Source: an uncultured Pelagibacteraceae bacterium (GTDB lineage: Bacteria; Pseudomonadota; Alphaproteobacteria; Pelagibacterales; Pelagibacteraceae). From it: 64,000 nt of DNA. Both the position numbers and the translations under genes were made by a program. The notes below the pieces were generated by a model. That model did no database searches. It was not told the origin of the DNA and saw only the letters and a program-made list of their open reading frames with translations. The stretch is taken from the NCBI GenBank assembly GCA_902522525.1, contig CABYVU010000001.1, positions 1 through 64,000 on the forward strand. The letters run 5' to 3'. Below, one piece after another: positions 26,431-36,563 of this stretch; the first letter of the stretch is position 1, and every line of letters begins with the position of its first letter.

Positions 26431-27695
26431 AGTTTTTCTTTATAGTTAGAATTATCTCTAGCCATTGCCATATCTGGCGATCCACCTAAAATTGGTTCAG
26501 TTATACTTAGTGGCAACGGAGTAGTTTTTTCCTTAAAACCTAAGAATGGAAGAATTAATAAGAAATGTGCAAAATAATAAGCTGTAGCAACTCTAGCTAT
26601 CAACAAGTAGATACCCTCTGCAGGCATTGCGCCCACATAGCCAAGTATTAAAACATCAGCAACTAAAAACCAGTAGAATTGTTTATAAATAGGTCTAAAC
26701 ACTGTTGACCTTACCTTGGACGTATCTAACCAAGGTAAAATTACTAGTACGAATATTGCAGCGAACATTGCAATTACTCCAAGTAGTTTATCAGGTACTG
26801 ATCTTAAAATTGCATAAAATGGTAATAAGTACCATTCAGGAACAATATGTGCAGGAGTGACTAGTGGGTTTGCCTCAATATAGTTGTCTGCATGACCCAA
26901 AATATTTGGTGAGAAAAATACAAAGAATGCAAATATTAATAAAAATATTAAAAGTGCGAATGCATCTTTTATTACTATATATGGATGAAATGGAACTGTG
27001 TCCTTAGACGGTTTTTTTATATCAATTCCAATAGGATTATTATTCCCAGGAACATGTAGTGCCCAAATATGTAGGACTACTAAACCTAAAATCAAAAATG
27101 GAAACAGATAGTGTAAACTAAAAAATCTCGTTAAAGTTGGATTATCAACTGAATAGCCTCCCCATAGCCAATTCGTTATACTCTCACCTACTAAAGGAAT
27201 AGCACTAAATAAATTAGTTATTACTGTTGCACCCCAAAAACTCATTTGTCCCCATGGAAGAACATATCCCATAAATGCAGTTGCCATCATAAGGAAGTAA
27301 ATCAACATACCTATAATCCAAATAACTTCTCTTGGTGATTTATATGACCCGTAATACAAAGATCTAAAGATGTGAATATAAACGGCTAAGAAAAACATAG
27401 ATGCACCGTTTGCATGAACATATCTGATTAACCAACCATAATTAACATCTCTCATTATGTGTTCTACACTCTGGAACGCTAAATCAGCATGAGCCACATA
27501 ATGCATACCCAAAACAATACCGGTAATTATTTGAGTGATTAAGCAAAAAGTAAGAATTCCACCAAATGTCCACCAGTAATTTAAGTTTTTGGGAGTAGGA
27601 TAATCTGTTAAATGGTTTGCAAGTGTTAGTAATGGAAGTCTATCATTAAACCATTTTCCAACTTTTGATTTAGGTGTGTATTCGTGATCGCTCAT
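26427..27695 (-). CDS. petB: Cytochrome bc1 complex, cytochrome b
   Basis: [53 protein letters not shown]. Confidence 0.97.
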   Translation of the reverse strand: MSDHEYTPKSKVGKWFNDRLPLLTLANHLTDYPTPKNLNYWWTFGGILTFCLITQIITGIVLGMHYVAHADLAFQSVEHIMRDVNYGWLIRYVHANGASMFFLAVYIHIFRSLYYGSYKSPREVIWIIGMLIYFLMMATAFMGYVLPWGQMSFWGATVITNLFSAIPLVGESITNWLWGGYSVDNPTLTRFFSLHYLFPFLILGLVVLHIWALHVPGNNNPIGIDIKKPSKDTVPFHPYIVIKDAFALLIFLLIFAFFVFFSPNILGHADNYIEANPLVTPAHIVPEWYLLPFYAILRSVPDKLLGVIAMFAAIFVLVILPWLDTSKVRSTVFRPIYKQFYWFLVADVLILGYVGAMPAEGIYLLIARVATAYYFAHFLLILPFLGFKEKTTPLPLSITEPILGGSPDMAMARDNSNYKEKL

Positions 27696-27703
27696 AAAAT
27701 TTT

Positions 27704-28222
27704 CTATCCAATTTTAATAGTGTTACTATTTACAAATTCGTATTTTGGCACTTCCATATTTGTAGGTGCCGGTCCTTTTCTAATTCTTCCAGATGTATCA
27801 TAGTGTGAACCATGACATGGACAAAACCATGCCCCATAATCTCCTTTATCATTTAAAGGTACACATCCAAGGTGAGTGCATACTCCTAACATCACAAGCC
27901 ATTCTGGATTTTTTGCTCTATCCTCATCTTTTTCAGGATGTTTTAATTCACTTAAATCAACAGCTCTTGCACTATCAATTTCATCTTGAGTTCTTCTTTT
28001 TATAAAAACTGGTTTACCTCTCCACAAAACGGTTATTGATTGACCAGGTTCTATTGCACTTATATCAACTTCTGTACTCGCTAATGCCTTTACAGATGCG
28101 TCAGGGTTCATTTGATCAACTAACGGCCAAACAACCGCGCCCACTCCTACTGCACCTGCTGCCGTTGTTGCAGTCACTATAAAATCTCGTCTATTTGGCT
28201 TCTTTTTTTCTGGATCTGACAT
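27704..28222 (-). CDS. petA: Cytochrome bc1 complex, Rieske iron-sulfur subunit
   Basis: RRDFI Tat-like signal, [25 protein letters not shown]. Confidence 0.97.
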   Translation of the reverse strand: MSDPEKKKPNRRDFIVTATTAAGAVGVGAVVWPLVDQMNPDASVKALASTEVDISAIEPGQSITVLWRGKPVFIKRRTQDEIDSARAVDLSELKHPEKDEDRAKNPEWLVMLGVCTHLGCVPLNDKGDYGAWFCPCHGSHYDTSGRIRKGPAPTNMEVPKYEFVNSNTIKIG

Positions 28223-28286
28223 TTATTATTATTTTAATTTTTTCTTAATATATAATTTCATATATGAAGAAAAACGTTATTTTTCC

Positions 28287-28781
28287 ATGGTAACAATGAC
28301 ACACAAAAAAACTAAATCGATGCCTAAAATAGCACTTTACGAGCCTGATATACCCCAAAATACGGCTGCGATAGCTCGAACTTGTTCTTGCCTTGGGGCT
28401 GTTCTTGAGATTATAGAGCCTTGTGGATTTTTACTGAATGACAAGCGTTTTAAAAGAGTTGTGATGGACTACCTAGATGAAAAATTGATGACGATTTACA
28501 AAAGTTCAGATGAATTTTTTGAAGCAAAAAAAAATGATAGAGTAGTTTTGATGACTACTAAGGCAAGTAAAATTTATACTGAATTTAAATTTAGATACAA
28601 TGACACATTACTATTTGGAAGAGAGAGTTCAGGTGTCCCAGATGAGGTTCATAAAAGACTAGAGAATAGGATAAAAATACCAATGATTGAAAAAAAAAGA
28701 TCCTTGAACCTTGCATCTTCAGTTGCAATAGTATTGTCAGAAAATATAAGACAGTCAAATATTTATGGATCAAACAATTAA
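28287..28781 (+). CDS. trmL: tRNA (cytidine(34)-2'-O)-methyltransferase, SPOUT family
   Basis: IALYEPDIPQNTAAIARTC, LLFGRESSGVPDEVH, IPMIEKKRSLNLASSVAIVL; true start may be the ATG at 28320. Confidence 0.92.
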   Translation: MVTMTHKKTKSMPKIALYEPDIPQNTAAIARTCSCLGAVLEIIEPCGFLLNDKRFKRVVMDYLDEKLMTIYKSSDEFFEAKKNDRVVLMTTKASKIYTEFKFRYNDTLLFGRESSGVPDEVHKRLENRIKIPMIEKKRSLNLASSVAIVLSENIRQSNIYGSNN

Positions 28782-29592
28782 AAAAAAATTAGCACGAAAT
28801 TGGTTTAAGACTTTGCAAGAAGTAATTTGTCAAGAAATAGAGGAATTGGAAGGAAAAAAAAATATCTTCAAAATTAAAAATTGGGAAAGAGGAAAAAACT
28901 CAAATGAAGGTGGTGGCCAATTTAGAATATTAGAAAATGGGAAAATATTTGAAAAAGTAGGAGTAAATTTTTCTGAAGTTTACGGAAAATTTTCAAAACA
29001 ATTTAGAAATAGAATTCCTGGTGGAGATAAAAATCCAAACTTTTGGGCAGCTGGTATATCAGTAGTAATGCATATGAAAAACCCTCATGTTCCTGCTATG
29101 CATTTTAACACTAGGTATATTTATACTTCTCATGGATGGTTTGGTGGAGGGATGGATGTTACTCCTTGCCTTAAAGATAAAAGTTTAGAAAAATGGTTTC
29201 ATAATGAATTAAAGAAATCTTGCAATAAACATAATAAAAAGTTTTATAAAAAATATAAAAAATGGTGTGATGAATATTTTTACTTGCCGCATAGGAAAGA
29301 ACCAAGAGGTATAGGAGGAATTTTTTTTGATTATAAAAAAGAAAATTGGGAAAAAGATTTTAGTTTTGTAAGAGAAGTAGGAATAAGTTTTAAAAATATT
29401 TTTAGAGAAATTATATTAAAAAAATATAAAAAAAAATGGTCAAATAAACAAAGAGAAATTCAATTAGAAAAAAGAGGTCGGTATGTTGAATTTAACTTAC
29501 TTTATGATAGAGGTACAAAATTTGGTTTACAAACGAGCGGTAATGTTGAGGCTATTTTAATGTCGCTGCCACCTGTCGCTAAATGGAAATAA
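28765..29592 (+). CDS. hemF: Oxygen-dependent coproporphyrinogen III oxidase
   Basis: GGGMDVTPC, NPHVPAMHFNTRYI, YVEFNLLYDRGTKFGLQTSGNVEAILMSLPP. Confidence 0.97.
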   Translation: MDQTIKKKLARNWFKTLQEVICQEIEELEGKKNIFKIKNWERGKNSNEGGGQFRILENGKIFEKVGVNFSEVYGKFSKQFRNRIPGGDKNPNFWAAGISVVMHMKNPHVPAMHFNTRYIYTSHGWFGGGMDVTPCLKDKSLEKWFHNELKKSCNKHNKKFYKKYKKWCDEYFYLPHRKEPRGIGGIFFDYKKENWEKDFSFVREVGISFKNIFREIILKKYKKKWSNKQREIQLEKRGRYVEFNLLYDRGTKFGLQTSGNVEAILMSLPPVAKWK

Positions 29593-29595
29593 ATT

Positions 29596-30072
29596 ATGGA
29601 AAAAGAGCCGATCACAGTTAGAGGTTTAGAAAAATTAAAAGAAGAATTGATTTTCTTAAAAGAGAAGAAAAGACCTGAGATAATTGCAGCCATAGCTGAA
29701 GCAAGATCACACGGTGATCTTAAAGAAAACGCAGAATATCATGCTGCAAAAGAGCAGCAATCTCACAATGAAGGAAGAGTTCAGGAAGTTGAAGATATTA
29801 TAGCTAGAGCAAATGTTATTGATGTTTCAAAATTAGATAACGACGGAAAAGTTATATTCGGTTCAACTATAATGCTACAAAATTTAGATACTGAAGAAAG
29901 TTTGAAATATAAGATTGTTGGAAAGGATGAGGCAAACTTAAAAGAAAAACTAATTTATTTTAAATCACCAATAGGTATGGGTCTAATTGGTAAAAATAAG
30001 GGTGATTTAGTTGAAATTAAAACTCCTGCAGGTGTAAAAAATTTTGAAATAAAAGACGTTAAATATATTTAA
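29596..30072 (+). CDS. greA: Transcription elongation factor GreA
   Basis: [43 protein letters not shown]. Confidence 0.97.
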   Translation: MEKEPITVRGLEKLKEELIFLKEKKRPEIIAAIAEARSHGDLKENAEYHAAKEQQSHNEGRVQEVEDIIARANVIDVSKLDNDGKVIFGSTIMLQNLDTEESLKYKIVGKDEANLKEKLIYFKSPIGMGLIGKNKGDLVEIKTPAGVKNFEIKDVKYI

Positions 30073-31343
30073 TTATTTAATACGTTATCAATTTCTTTAT
30101 TACTTAATTTAAAGCTATTATTTAACCATAAGTCCTCTAGTAATCTAATTTTTTGTCCAAATTCTTTACCTTCTTTTAAATTGTATTTTTCAAGTAAATC
30201 CTGTGCTTTTAACGGAAAAATAGGTTTCTTAAACTGTTCAAAATATTTTTTTAATTGAATTAGTTTTTTTGGTACTGTTTTAGAGTTAAAAATTTTTAAA
30301 TCTAGTAAATCAATAACGTAAGATTTATTATTAAAATAAAAAATCCTTTGAAGATTTTTTTTATTGAAATAGTCTTTTTGAGAGAATAATTCATAATTTT
30401 CAATAAGAAACTTTATTCTTTTTTTATCTTCATTTGATAAATTATACTTAAATAAAAAATAATTTGCATTATCAGTTTCATCTATAATTAAGTAGGAAAT
30501 CAAGAAAATAAACGTTTTGTTTTTAAATATATTTTTTGAGTAGTCATTCAATTTTTCTAAATTATTAAGATTAACAAGCTGAGGAAAAATTATTGTTAAA
30601 ATTTCTAATGAAAAAGAGTCTTTTGATAATTGTAAAAAATTTTTAGATAAAATAATTTTTTTTAATTCGCTCATTAATCTTTCTTTTGAAAGATTGGCTA
30701 CACCAGCAATGTTTTGCTTGATTGATTTTTTTACTGATGAATTATGCGGGTGATTACTATAATTTATAAAGAATCTCACATATCTCAAAATTCTTAAATA
30801 ATCTTCCTGAATTCTATAATCTGGATTACCAATAAAAATTACCTTTCCCTCTTCTATATCTTTGGCACCTTCATTTGGATCAAACAAATTACCATCTTTA
30901 TCAGCATAAATAGAATTAATGGTGAAATCTCTTCTTGATGAATCTTTCAACCAGTCTGTTGTATATCTAACATTTGCATGTCTCCCATCGGTATCAACAT
31001 CTTCTCTTAATGATGTGATCTCAAAATTTTTTTGTCCTATATTTGCAGTAATAGTTCCATGTTTTATACCAGTTTCAAAGAATTTAATGTTATTTGATTG
31101 CAAACATTTTTTAACTTCATCCGGATTTAAATTTACTGCTAAATCTATATCATCTACTTCTTCTTGATTTAATATTTTTCTAACGCATCCACCTACATAT
31201 CTTATCTCACTATTTTCGTTAAAATTTGATACAGAGTCAAAAATTTTAGAAACTTCTGTATTATTATAAATGTTTAAAAAAGATCTTTCTCTTTGAGTAG
31301 GTTTTTTGTTGCTTTTAAAAATTTTTTTTAAAAAATTATACAT
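30069..31343 (-). CDS. cca: CCA tRNA nucleotidyltransferase/poly(A) polymerase family protein
   Basis: [45 protein letters not shown]. Confidence 0.93.
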   Translation of the reverse strand: MYNFLKKIFKSNKKPTQRERSFLNIYNNTEVSKIFDSVSNFNENSEIRYVGGCVRKILNQEEVDDIDLAVNLNPDEVKKCLQSNNIKFFETGIKHGTITANIGQKNFEITSLREDVDTDGRHANVRYTTDWLKDSSRRDFTINSIYADKDGNLFDPNEGAKDIEEGKVIFIGNPDYRIQEDYLRILRYVRFFINYSNHPHNSSVKKSIKQNIAGVANLSKERLMSELKKIILSKNFLQLSKDSFSLEILTIIFPQLVNLNNLEKLNDYSKNIFKNKTFIFLISYLIIDETDNANYFLFKYNLSNEDKKRIKFLIENYELFSQKDYFNKKNLQRIFYFNNKSYVIDLLDLKIFNSKTVPKKLIQLKKYFEQFKKPIFPLKAQDLLEKYNLKEGKEFGQKIRLLEDLWLNNSFKLSNKEIDNVLNN

Positions 31344-31346
31344 ATT

Positions 31347-31421
31347 TGGCTGGGGTGCTAGGATTCGAACCTAGGAATGGCGGTACCAAAAACCGCTGCC
31401 TTACCACTTGGCTACACCCCA
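31347..31421 (-). tRNA. tRNA-Gln (anticodon UUG), 3' CCA encoded
   Basis: Reverse complement TGGGGTGTAGCCAAGTGGTAAGGCAGCGGTTTTTGGTACCGCCATTCCTAGGTTCGAATCCTAGCACCCCAGCCA folds as a cloverleaf; anticodon stem GCGGT/ACCGC, loop TTTTGGT; TTCGAAT T-loop; acceptor TGGGGTG/CACCCCA. Confidence 0.96.
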
Positions 31422-31453
31422 AAATTAATTTCATATATCACAAAAAAAAAGCT

Positions 31454-32302
31454 TTATATAGTTTTAGATAAATTACACCAATAGTTTTTATATTTTTTTT
31501 TCAATAATTTCTTTGCATTTAGTGCGGCTTTTTTGGACATAAAGTATCCTACAATTGTTGAGCCTGATCCTGTCATTCTGACATAAGAATTTTTATCTAT
31601 GTTCAAAAAGAATTGTCTAACTTTCCTTAGTCTTGGATACAATTTGAAAGATATAACTTCTAAATCATTTTTCATTTTTGAAAGTGTATTGAAATTAATA
31701 TTTTTTGATTTAATTTTAAAAAATTGTGGTTTCGAATAGTTCCTAACTTGAGCATATATATTTTTTGTAGAACAACCAAAATTGGGTTTTATCAACAAAG
31801 TAAAAATTTTAAGTTTTTTTTTGATTTTTTTTATTTTGTTTTTGTAAGATAGTACAAGATTTTTTTGATCTATACCTAAAATAACATCTGAACCAATTTT
31901 TGAACATAAATTTTGTTTCTCCTTCATTGTCAATGAAATTATATTTTTTTGAATCAAATAATTTATTAATGAAGCCGCATTCATTGACCCGCCTCCCAAC
32001 CCTGCTTCTTGAGGTATATTTTTTTTAATTGAAATAAAATATTTTTGATTTTTTAGTTTATTTGATTCATCTAAAATTTTTAATAAATTACTTATAGTAT
32101 TTTTTTTTGGAATTTTATTAGAAAAATTTCCAGTAAATTTTATTATATGTTTTTTTTTAATTGTTTTCTTTATATAAATATCATCATGTAAGTCTAAAAA
32201 ACCAACTAGAGTTTCTAAGTTATGAAGTTTAGATTTTTTTTTTCCTAGAACGTTTAAAGATAAATTAATTTTTGCATGTGATTTAATCTTTTCAAATTTC
32301 AT
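31454..32302 (-). CDS. ispE: 4-diphosphocytidyl-2-C-methyl-D-erythritol kinase
   Basis: SHAKINLSLNVLGKK, IPQEAGLGGGSMNAASLI, VRMTGSGSTIVGYF. Confidence 0.92.
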   Translation of the reverse strand: MKFEKIKSHAKINLSLNVLGKKKSKLHNLETLVGFLDLHDDIYIKKTIKKKHIIKFTGNFSNKIPKKNTISNLLKILDESNKLKNQKYFISIKKNIPQEAGLGGGSMNAASLINYLIQKNIISLTMKEKQNLCSKIGSDVILGIDQKNLVLSYKNKIKKIKKKLKIFTLLIKPNFGCSTKNIYAQVRNYSKPQFFKIKSKNINFNTLSKMKNDLEVISFKLYPRLRKVRQFFLNIDKNSYVRMTGSGSTIVGYFMSKKAALNAKKLLKKKYKNYWCNLSKTI

Positions 32303-32305
32303 TAA

Positions 32306-33979
32306 TTATGATTTTTCTAAACCTTCTAATAATTTGGATTTTACTTTCAATTTCATTTCATCTTCTGTCTCTTCAAGCCCTAAAACTGCTTGCCAATAAT
32401 ATTTTGCTTGTAATTTTTTGTTTAATTTCCAAAGGACATCACCATAATGATCATTAACAATTGGATCATCTGGCATTAGTTGCAATGCTTTTTTAAGATA
32501 TTTTTCAGCATTGATATAATCTCCAATTAAATAAAATCCCCATCCAACAGAGTCTGTGATGTATGGATCATTTTCTTTTTGTTTATGTGCTTTTTGTATC
32601 ATATCTATCGCTTCATCTATTTTATAATTTCTTTCTAACCAGCTATAAGCTAGATAATTTAATGTGTATGGTTCATTTGGATATATTTTTAAACTTTTAA
32701 TTAAATCTCTATCAGCTTTCTCATAATTTCCTGTTCGTTCATAACAGCTACCCCTCCTATATAAAATTCTTGAGATTGCATATGAACTTTGATCAACATT
32801 TTTGAGTAACTCTGTATAATATTCGATTGCAATTTCATACTTTTCAAAACCTTTATTTATATTCGCATAATCATAAAGTATTTTTTCCGTAGGTTTTTTT
32901 ATAGAATTAAAATTCTTATTTATATAGTTGATAGCCTCTTCCTCACTATTATCCTCAGATAATATTCTTCCTATCTTTTTTGTTTTATACCAAAAGTATA
33001 ATTTATCTTTTTTTTTAAAATTTTCTAAAATTTTGGTAGCTTGTTCATTATTTTTATTTAAGTAATAGTTTTCAGCAAGAAGAGATTTGTTAAAATAAAA
33101 CTTAGGATTTAAATACTCAGAAATTCTTAAATAAAAATTTGACTGATCATATATATTCTGCGTTGAAAATAAATTAGATATTAAATAAAAAATTTCAGCT
33201 AAAATATCATTTTCATTATAGCATGAGAAATGGGATTCAAATTTTTTGTATTGATCGTTATCAATCCAATCTTTGATTTGATGTAATAATATGCTGTCAC
33301 CAATAGGCTCGATCGTTTTAGAAACTTGTATAACTTTTTCAATATCATTATTTTCAATTAAATTTGCAAAATAAAAAAACATGTATCTAGAATAATCTCC
33401 ATCAGAACTATTTAGTAATTTTTCAAAATATGAGCTTGTTTTTGGAGAATTTAAATAACAATTTTGAAAAGCTGAAGAGATTAAACTTAATGTTCCATAC
33501 TTGTTATCCTCGATATTCTCTTTTTTAAGAAATAGATAATTAAAATCTTTTAAAATTTTGTAAATTACATATTCATAAGTTCCATCATCTTTATTAAACT
33601 GAAATTCTTTAAATCTTTTATTAGCTTGTTTGAAATCTTTTTTCTTTAAACTATCAATTAACAAAAGTAAGTTAAGTTCGAAAGTATTTGAATTGATATC
33701 ATTTTTTGAAATCTTTATTTGATCTATCCCTTTTTTTACTTGTCCATTCAAAACTAGTGAAAATACGTATTTTTTTAAAAATTCGTCATGTTTTTGAATT
33801 AAAAATTTTGATGAATTAAAATATTCAAGTGCCTCTTTGTTTTTTTGATTTCCTGATGAGACCAAAGCAGAAAAATAATCAGATAAATACTTCTGGTTGA
33901 ATTTTTTATCCACGGTCGTGCTTGAATATGTGCTGGTTTGGAGAGTTAAAAATGATAAAATTATTAATAATATTTTCAT
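32306..33979 (-). CDS. TPR-repeat protein with N-terminal signal/anchor
   Basis: Several TPR-like repeats near the C-terminus (YAISRILYRRGSCYERTGNYEKADRDLIKSL etc.); start moved to MKILLIILSFLTLQTSTYSS. Confidence 0.8.
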   Translation of the reverse strand: MKILLIILSFLTLQTSTYSSTTVDKKFNQKYLSDYFSALVSSGNQKNKEALEYFNSSKFLIQKHDEFLKKYVFSLVLNGQVKKGIDQIKISKNDINSNTFELNLLLLIDSLKKKDFKQANKRFKEFQFNKDDGTYEYVIYKILKDFNYLFLKKENIEDNKYGTLSLISSAFQNCYLNSPKTSSYFEKLLNSSDGDYSRYMFFYFANLIENNDIEKVIQVSKTIEPIGDSILLHQIKDWIDNDQYKKFESHFSCYNENDILAEIFYLISNLFSTQNIYDQSNFYLRISEYLNPKFYFNKSLLAENYYLNKNNEQATKILENFKKKDKLYFWYKTKKIGRILSEDNSEEEAINYINKNFNSIKKPTEKILYDYANINKGFEKYEIAIEYYTELLKNVDQSSYAISRILYRRGSCYERTGNYEKADRDLIKSLKIYPNEPYTLNYLAYSWLERNYKIDEAIDMIQKAHKQKENDPYITDSVGWGFYLIGDYINAEKYLKKALQLMPDDPIVNDHYGDVLWKLNKKLQAKYYWQAVLGLEETEDEMKLKVKSKLLEGLEKS

Positions 33980-33989
33980 ACCTAAACTT

Positions 33990-34694
33990 ATGACTTTAAG
34001 TCTCAAAAATCAAAATGACATATTAAACCTTGAAAAGCTTAACACAAATGAAATTGAATATGTATTTAAGGATAAACCAATTAATAGATTTAAAACTAAA
34101 CCACAGCTAGAAGATAAAATTAAACTTCTTGATAAATTAAGAAGTGAAATTGAAAACATAGATAATTGTGAGCTAAAAAAAAATGCTAAGCAATTAGTAT
34201 TTGCTGATGGAAATAACCAAAGCAAAATAATGATTATAGGCGAAGGACCGGGACAAAAAGAAGATGAACAAGGAAAACCGTTTGTGGGAGATGCAGGCTT
34301 ACTATTGAACAAAATGCTAGAGGCAATTCAAATAAAAAGAAATAATATTTATATAACAAATGTTGTTAATTATAGACCTCCAAATAATAGAAAGCCTGAG
34401 CCATCAGAAATAAATAGATACTCGAATTTTCTTAGACAACATATCTCAATAATTGATCCTAAAATTTTAATTCTAATGGGTAGTACAGCAATGGAGTCGC
34501 TTTTTGGTTCAAAAATAAAAATTTCAAAAGAAAGAGGTGTTTGGAAAGAATTAATAATTCATAACAAAACGTATTTAACAATGATTACATTTCATCCTGC
34601 CTACTTATTAAGACAAGCAGATCAAAAAAAATATTCTTGGGCTGATTTAAAATTAATCAGGAAAAAAATAGATGAATTAAAAATATCTGTTTAA
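33990..34694 (+). CDS. Uracil-DNA glycosylase, family 4-like
   Basis: MIIGEGPGQKEDEQGKPFVGDAGLLLNKML, YITNVVNYRPPNNRKP, TFHPAYLLR; start moved from 33897 to 33990. Confidence 0.92.
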   Translation: MTLSLKNQNDILNLEKLNTNEIEYVFKDKPINRFKTKPQLEDKIKLLDKLRSEIENIDNCELKKNAKQLVFADGNNQSKIMIIGEGPGQKEDEQGKPFVGDAGLLLNKMLEAIQIKRNNIYITNVVNYRPPNNRKPEPSEINRYSNFLRQHISIIDPKILILMGSTAMESLFGSKIKISKERGVWKELIIHNKTYLTMITFHPAYLLRQADQKKYSWADLKLIRKKIDELKISV

Positions 34695-34701
34695 ATCTAA
34701 A

Positions 34702-34839
34702 ATGATAGAAATACATAAAAAATATATTAGTTGGTGGAAAGAGAAATTTAATATTTCGAATTATGGATTATTGTGGATCATATTCATTAAAGGATTAATA
34801 ATTGGAATATTTTTGTATCATTTTTTTATTGCTCAATGA
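34702..34839 (+). CDS. Small (45 aa) predicted single-TM protein, not in the ORF track
   Basis: Translation MIEIHKKYISWWKEKFNISNYGLLWIIFIKGLIIGIFLYHFFIAQ*; stop overlaps the rnhB start as ATGA. Confidence 0.6.
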   Translation: MIEIHKKYISWWKEKFNISNYGLLWIIFIKGLIIGIFLYHFFIAQ

Positions 34840-35414
34840 AAAAAATTGTTGCTGGTGTTGATGAAGTTGGTAGAGGTAGTTTGATTGGTCCAGTTTATGC
34901 GGCAGCAGTCATATTAAATCCTAAAATAAATAAAAAAGAAATTAAAGACTCCAAAAAATTGAAAAAAATTGAGAGAGAAAAATTATTTAAGTATATAAAA
35001 AAAAATTCTATTTGGGCTATTGGATCAGCATCAATTAGAGAAATAGAAAGACTTAATATATTAAATGCAAGTCTATTAGCAATGAAGAGAGCAATAAAAA
35101 AACTAAAAGTTAAACCAAATTTAGTACTTGTTGATGGAAATATATCCCCAGATTTGAATAATTACATTACAAAAACAGTAATCAAAGGAGATCAAAAAAT
35201 AAAAGAGATATCTGCAGCATCAATTGTTGCAAAAGTATCAAGAGATAAACTGATACTCAAAATGTCAGAAAGTTTCAAAAATTACAAATGGGACTCAAAT
35301 GCAGGTTATGGAACCAAAGATCATATTAACGCTATTAGAAAATATGGAATAACTAGATTTCATCGAAAAACATTCAATCCAATACACAACATATTGAGTC
35401 TTAAAAAAAAATAG
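34836..35414 (+). CDS. rnhB: Ribonuclease HII
   Basis: GVDEVGRGSLIGPVYAAAVIL, DSKKL, AASIVAKVSRD. Confidence 0.97.
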   Translation: MKKIVAGVDEVGRGSLIGPVYAAAVILNPKINKKEIKDSKKLKKIEREKLFKYIKKNSIWAIGSASIREIERLNILNASLLAMKRAIKKLKVKPNLVLVDGNISPDLNNYITKTVIKGDQKIKEISAASIVAKVSRDKLILKMSESFKNYKWDSNAGYGTKDHINAIRKYGITRFHRKTFNPIHNILSLKKK

Positions 35415-35447
35415 TAACAAGTAGACTCAAAATAATTCAATCACAGG

Positions 35448-35476
35448 TTGACGCAGACTCTTCTCTGGAGTCTAAT
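35448..35476 (+). promoter_or_regulatory. Candidate sigma70-type promoter of the ccrM-like gene containing an AGACTC/GAGTCT palindrome (two GANTC sites)
   Basis: TTGACG (35448-35453), 17-bp spacer, TCTAAT (35471-35476); AGACTC 35455-35460, GAGTCT 35468-35473; another GACTC at 35424-35428. Confidence 0.5.
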
Positions 35477-35489
35477 TAATATTTAAAAA

Positions 35490-36563
35490 ATGAGTGTTAA
35501 AACTTTAAAAAATAAAATTATTAATGGAGACAGTTTAAAGGAATTAAAAAAAATTCCTAACGAAACTTTTGATCTTATATTCGCTGACCCTCCCTATAAC
35601 CTTCAATTAAAAAAAGAATTAAGTAGACCAGATAGGTCTAAAGTGGAAGCTGTTAATGATAAATGGGATCAATTTGAAAGTTTTAAAAGCTATGACGAAT
35701 TTACTTTTGAGTGGTTAAAAGAATGTAAAAGAATTTTAAAAAAGGATGGAACAATTTGGGCTATAGGTAGCTACCATAATATATTTAGAGTTGGTACTAC
35801 AATCCAAAATCTGGGTTTTTGGATACTAAATGATGTAATTTGGAATAAAAATAACCCAATGCCAAATTTTAGAGGAACGAGATTTACCAATGCACATGAA
35901 ACGCTTATCTGGGCCTCAAAGAGCGAAGGATCTAAATATACTTTTAATTATCAATCATTAAAATGTTTAAATGATGACCTGCAAATGAGATCCACATGGA
36001 GTTTCCCAATCTGTAACGGAAAAGAAAGATTAAAAAATAATGGAAAAAAAGTCCATTCTACTCAAAAACCAGAAGCGTTGCTCCATAGAATAGTATTAGC
36101 CTCATCAAATAAAAATGATTTTATTTTAGATCCATTTTTAGGATCGGGTACCACAGCTGTTGTTTCTAAAAAATTATGTAGAAAGTATTTTGGAATTGAA
36201 AAAGAAAAGTATTATTTCGATGCTGCAAGGAAAAGATTAGAAAATACAAATATTATAAAAGATGAATATCTGGATACACTTCAAAATAATAGATCTAAAC
36301 CAAGAATTCCTTTTGGATCATTAGTTGAAATGGGTTTAATAAAACCTGGAACAGAAATTTATGATCAAAAGAAAAAAGTAAATGCTAAAATTATGGTGGA
36401 TGGAAGTATAAAATATCAACAATCTGAGGGTTCAATACATAAAGTTGCAGCAAAAATTATTGGTACAGAAAGTTGTAACGGATGGACTTTTTGGCATTAT
36501 AAATCTGGAAATTCTTTAAAACCAATTGATGATTTAAGACAAAGATTAAGGCCTACAAATTAA
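35490..36563 (+). CDS. ccrM: Adenine-specific DNA methyltransferase, CcrM-like (GANTC)
   Basis: LIFADPPYNLQL, FLGSGTTAVVSKKL, C-terminal CcrM-type domain (FGSLVEMGLIKPGTEIYD ... GWTFWHYK). Confidence 0.92.
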   Translation: MSVKTLKNKIINGDSLKELKKIPNETFDLIFADPPYNLQLKKELSRPDRSKVEAVNDKWDQFESFKSYDEFTFEWLKECKRILKKDGTIWAIGSYHNIFRVGTTIQNLGFWILNDVIWNKNNPMPNFRGTRFTNAHETLIWASKSEGSKYTFNYQSLKCLNDDLQMRSTWSFPICNGKERLKNNGKKVHSTQKPEALLHRIVLASSNKNDFILDPFLGSGTTAVVSKKLCRKYFGIEKEKYYFDAARKRLENTNIIKDEYLDTLQNNRSKPRIPFGSLVEMGLIKPGTEIYDQKKKVNAKIMVDGSIKYQQSEGSIHKVAAKIIGTESCNGWTFWHYKSGNSLKPIDDLRQRLRPTN

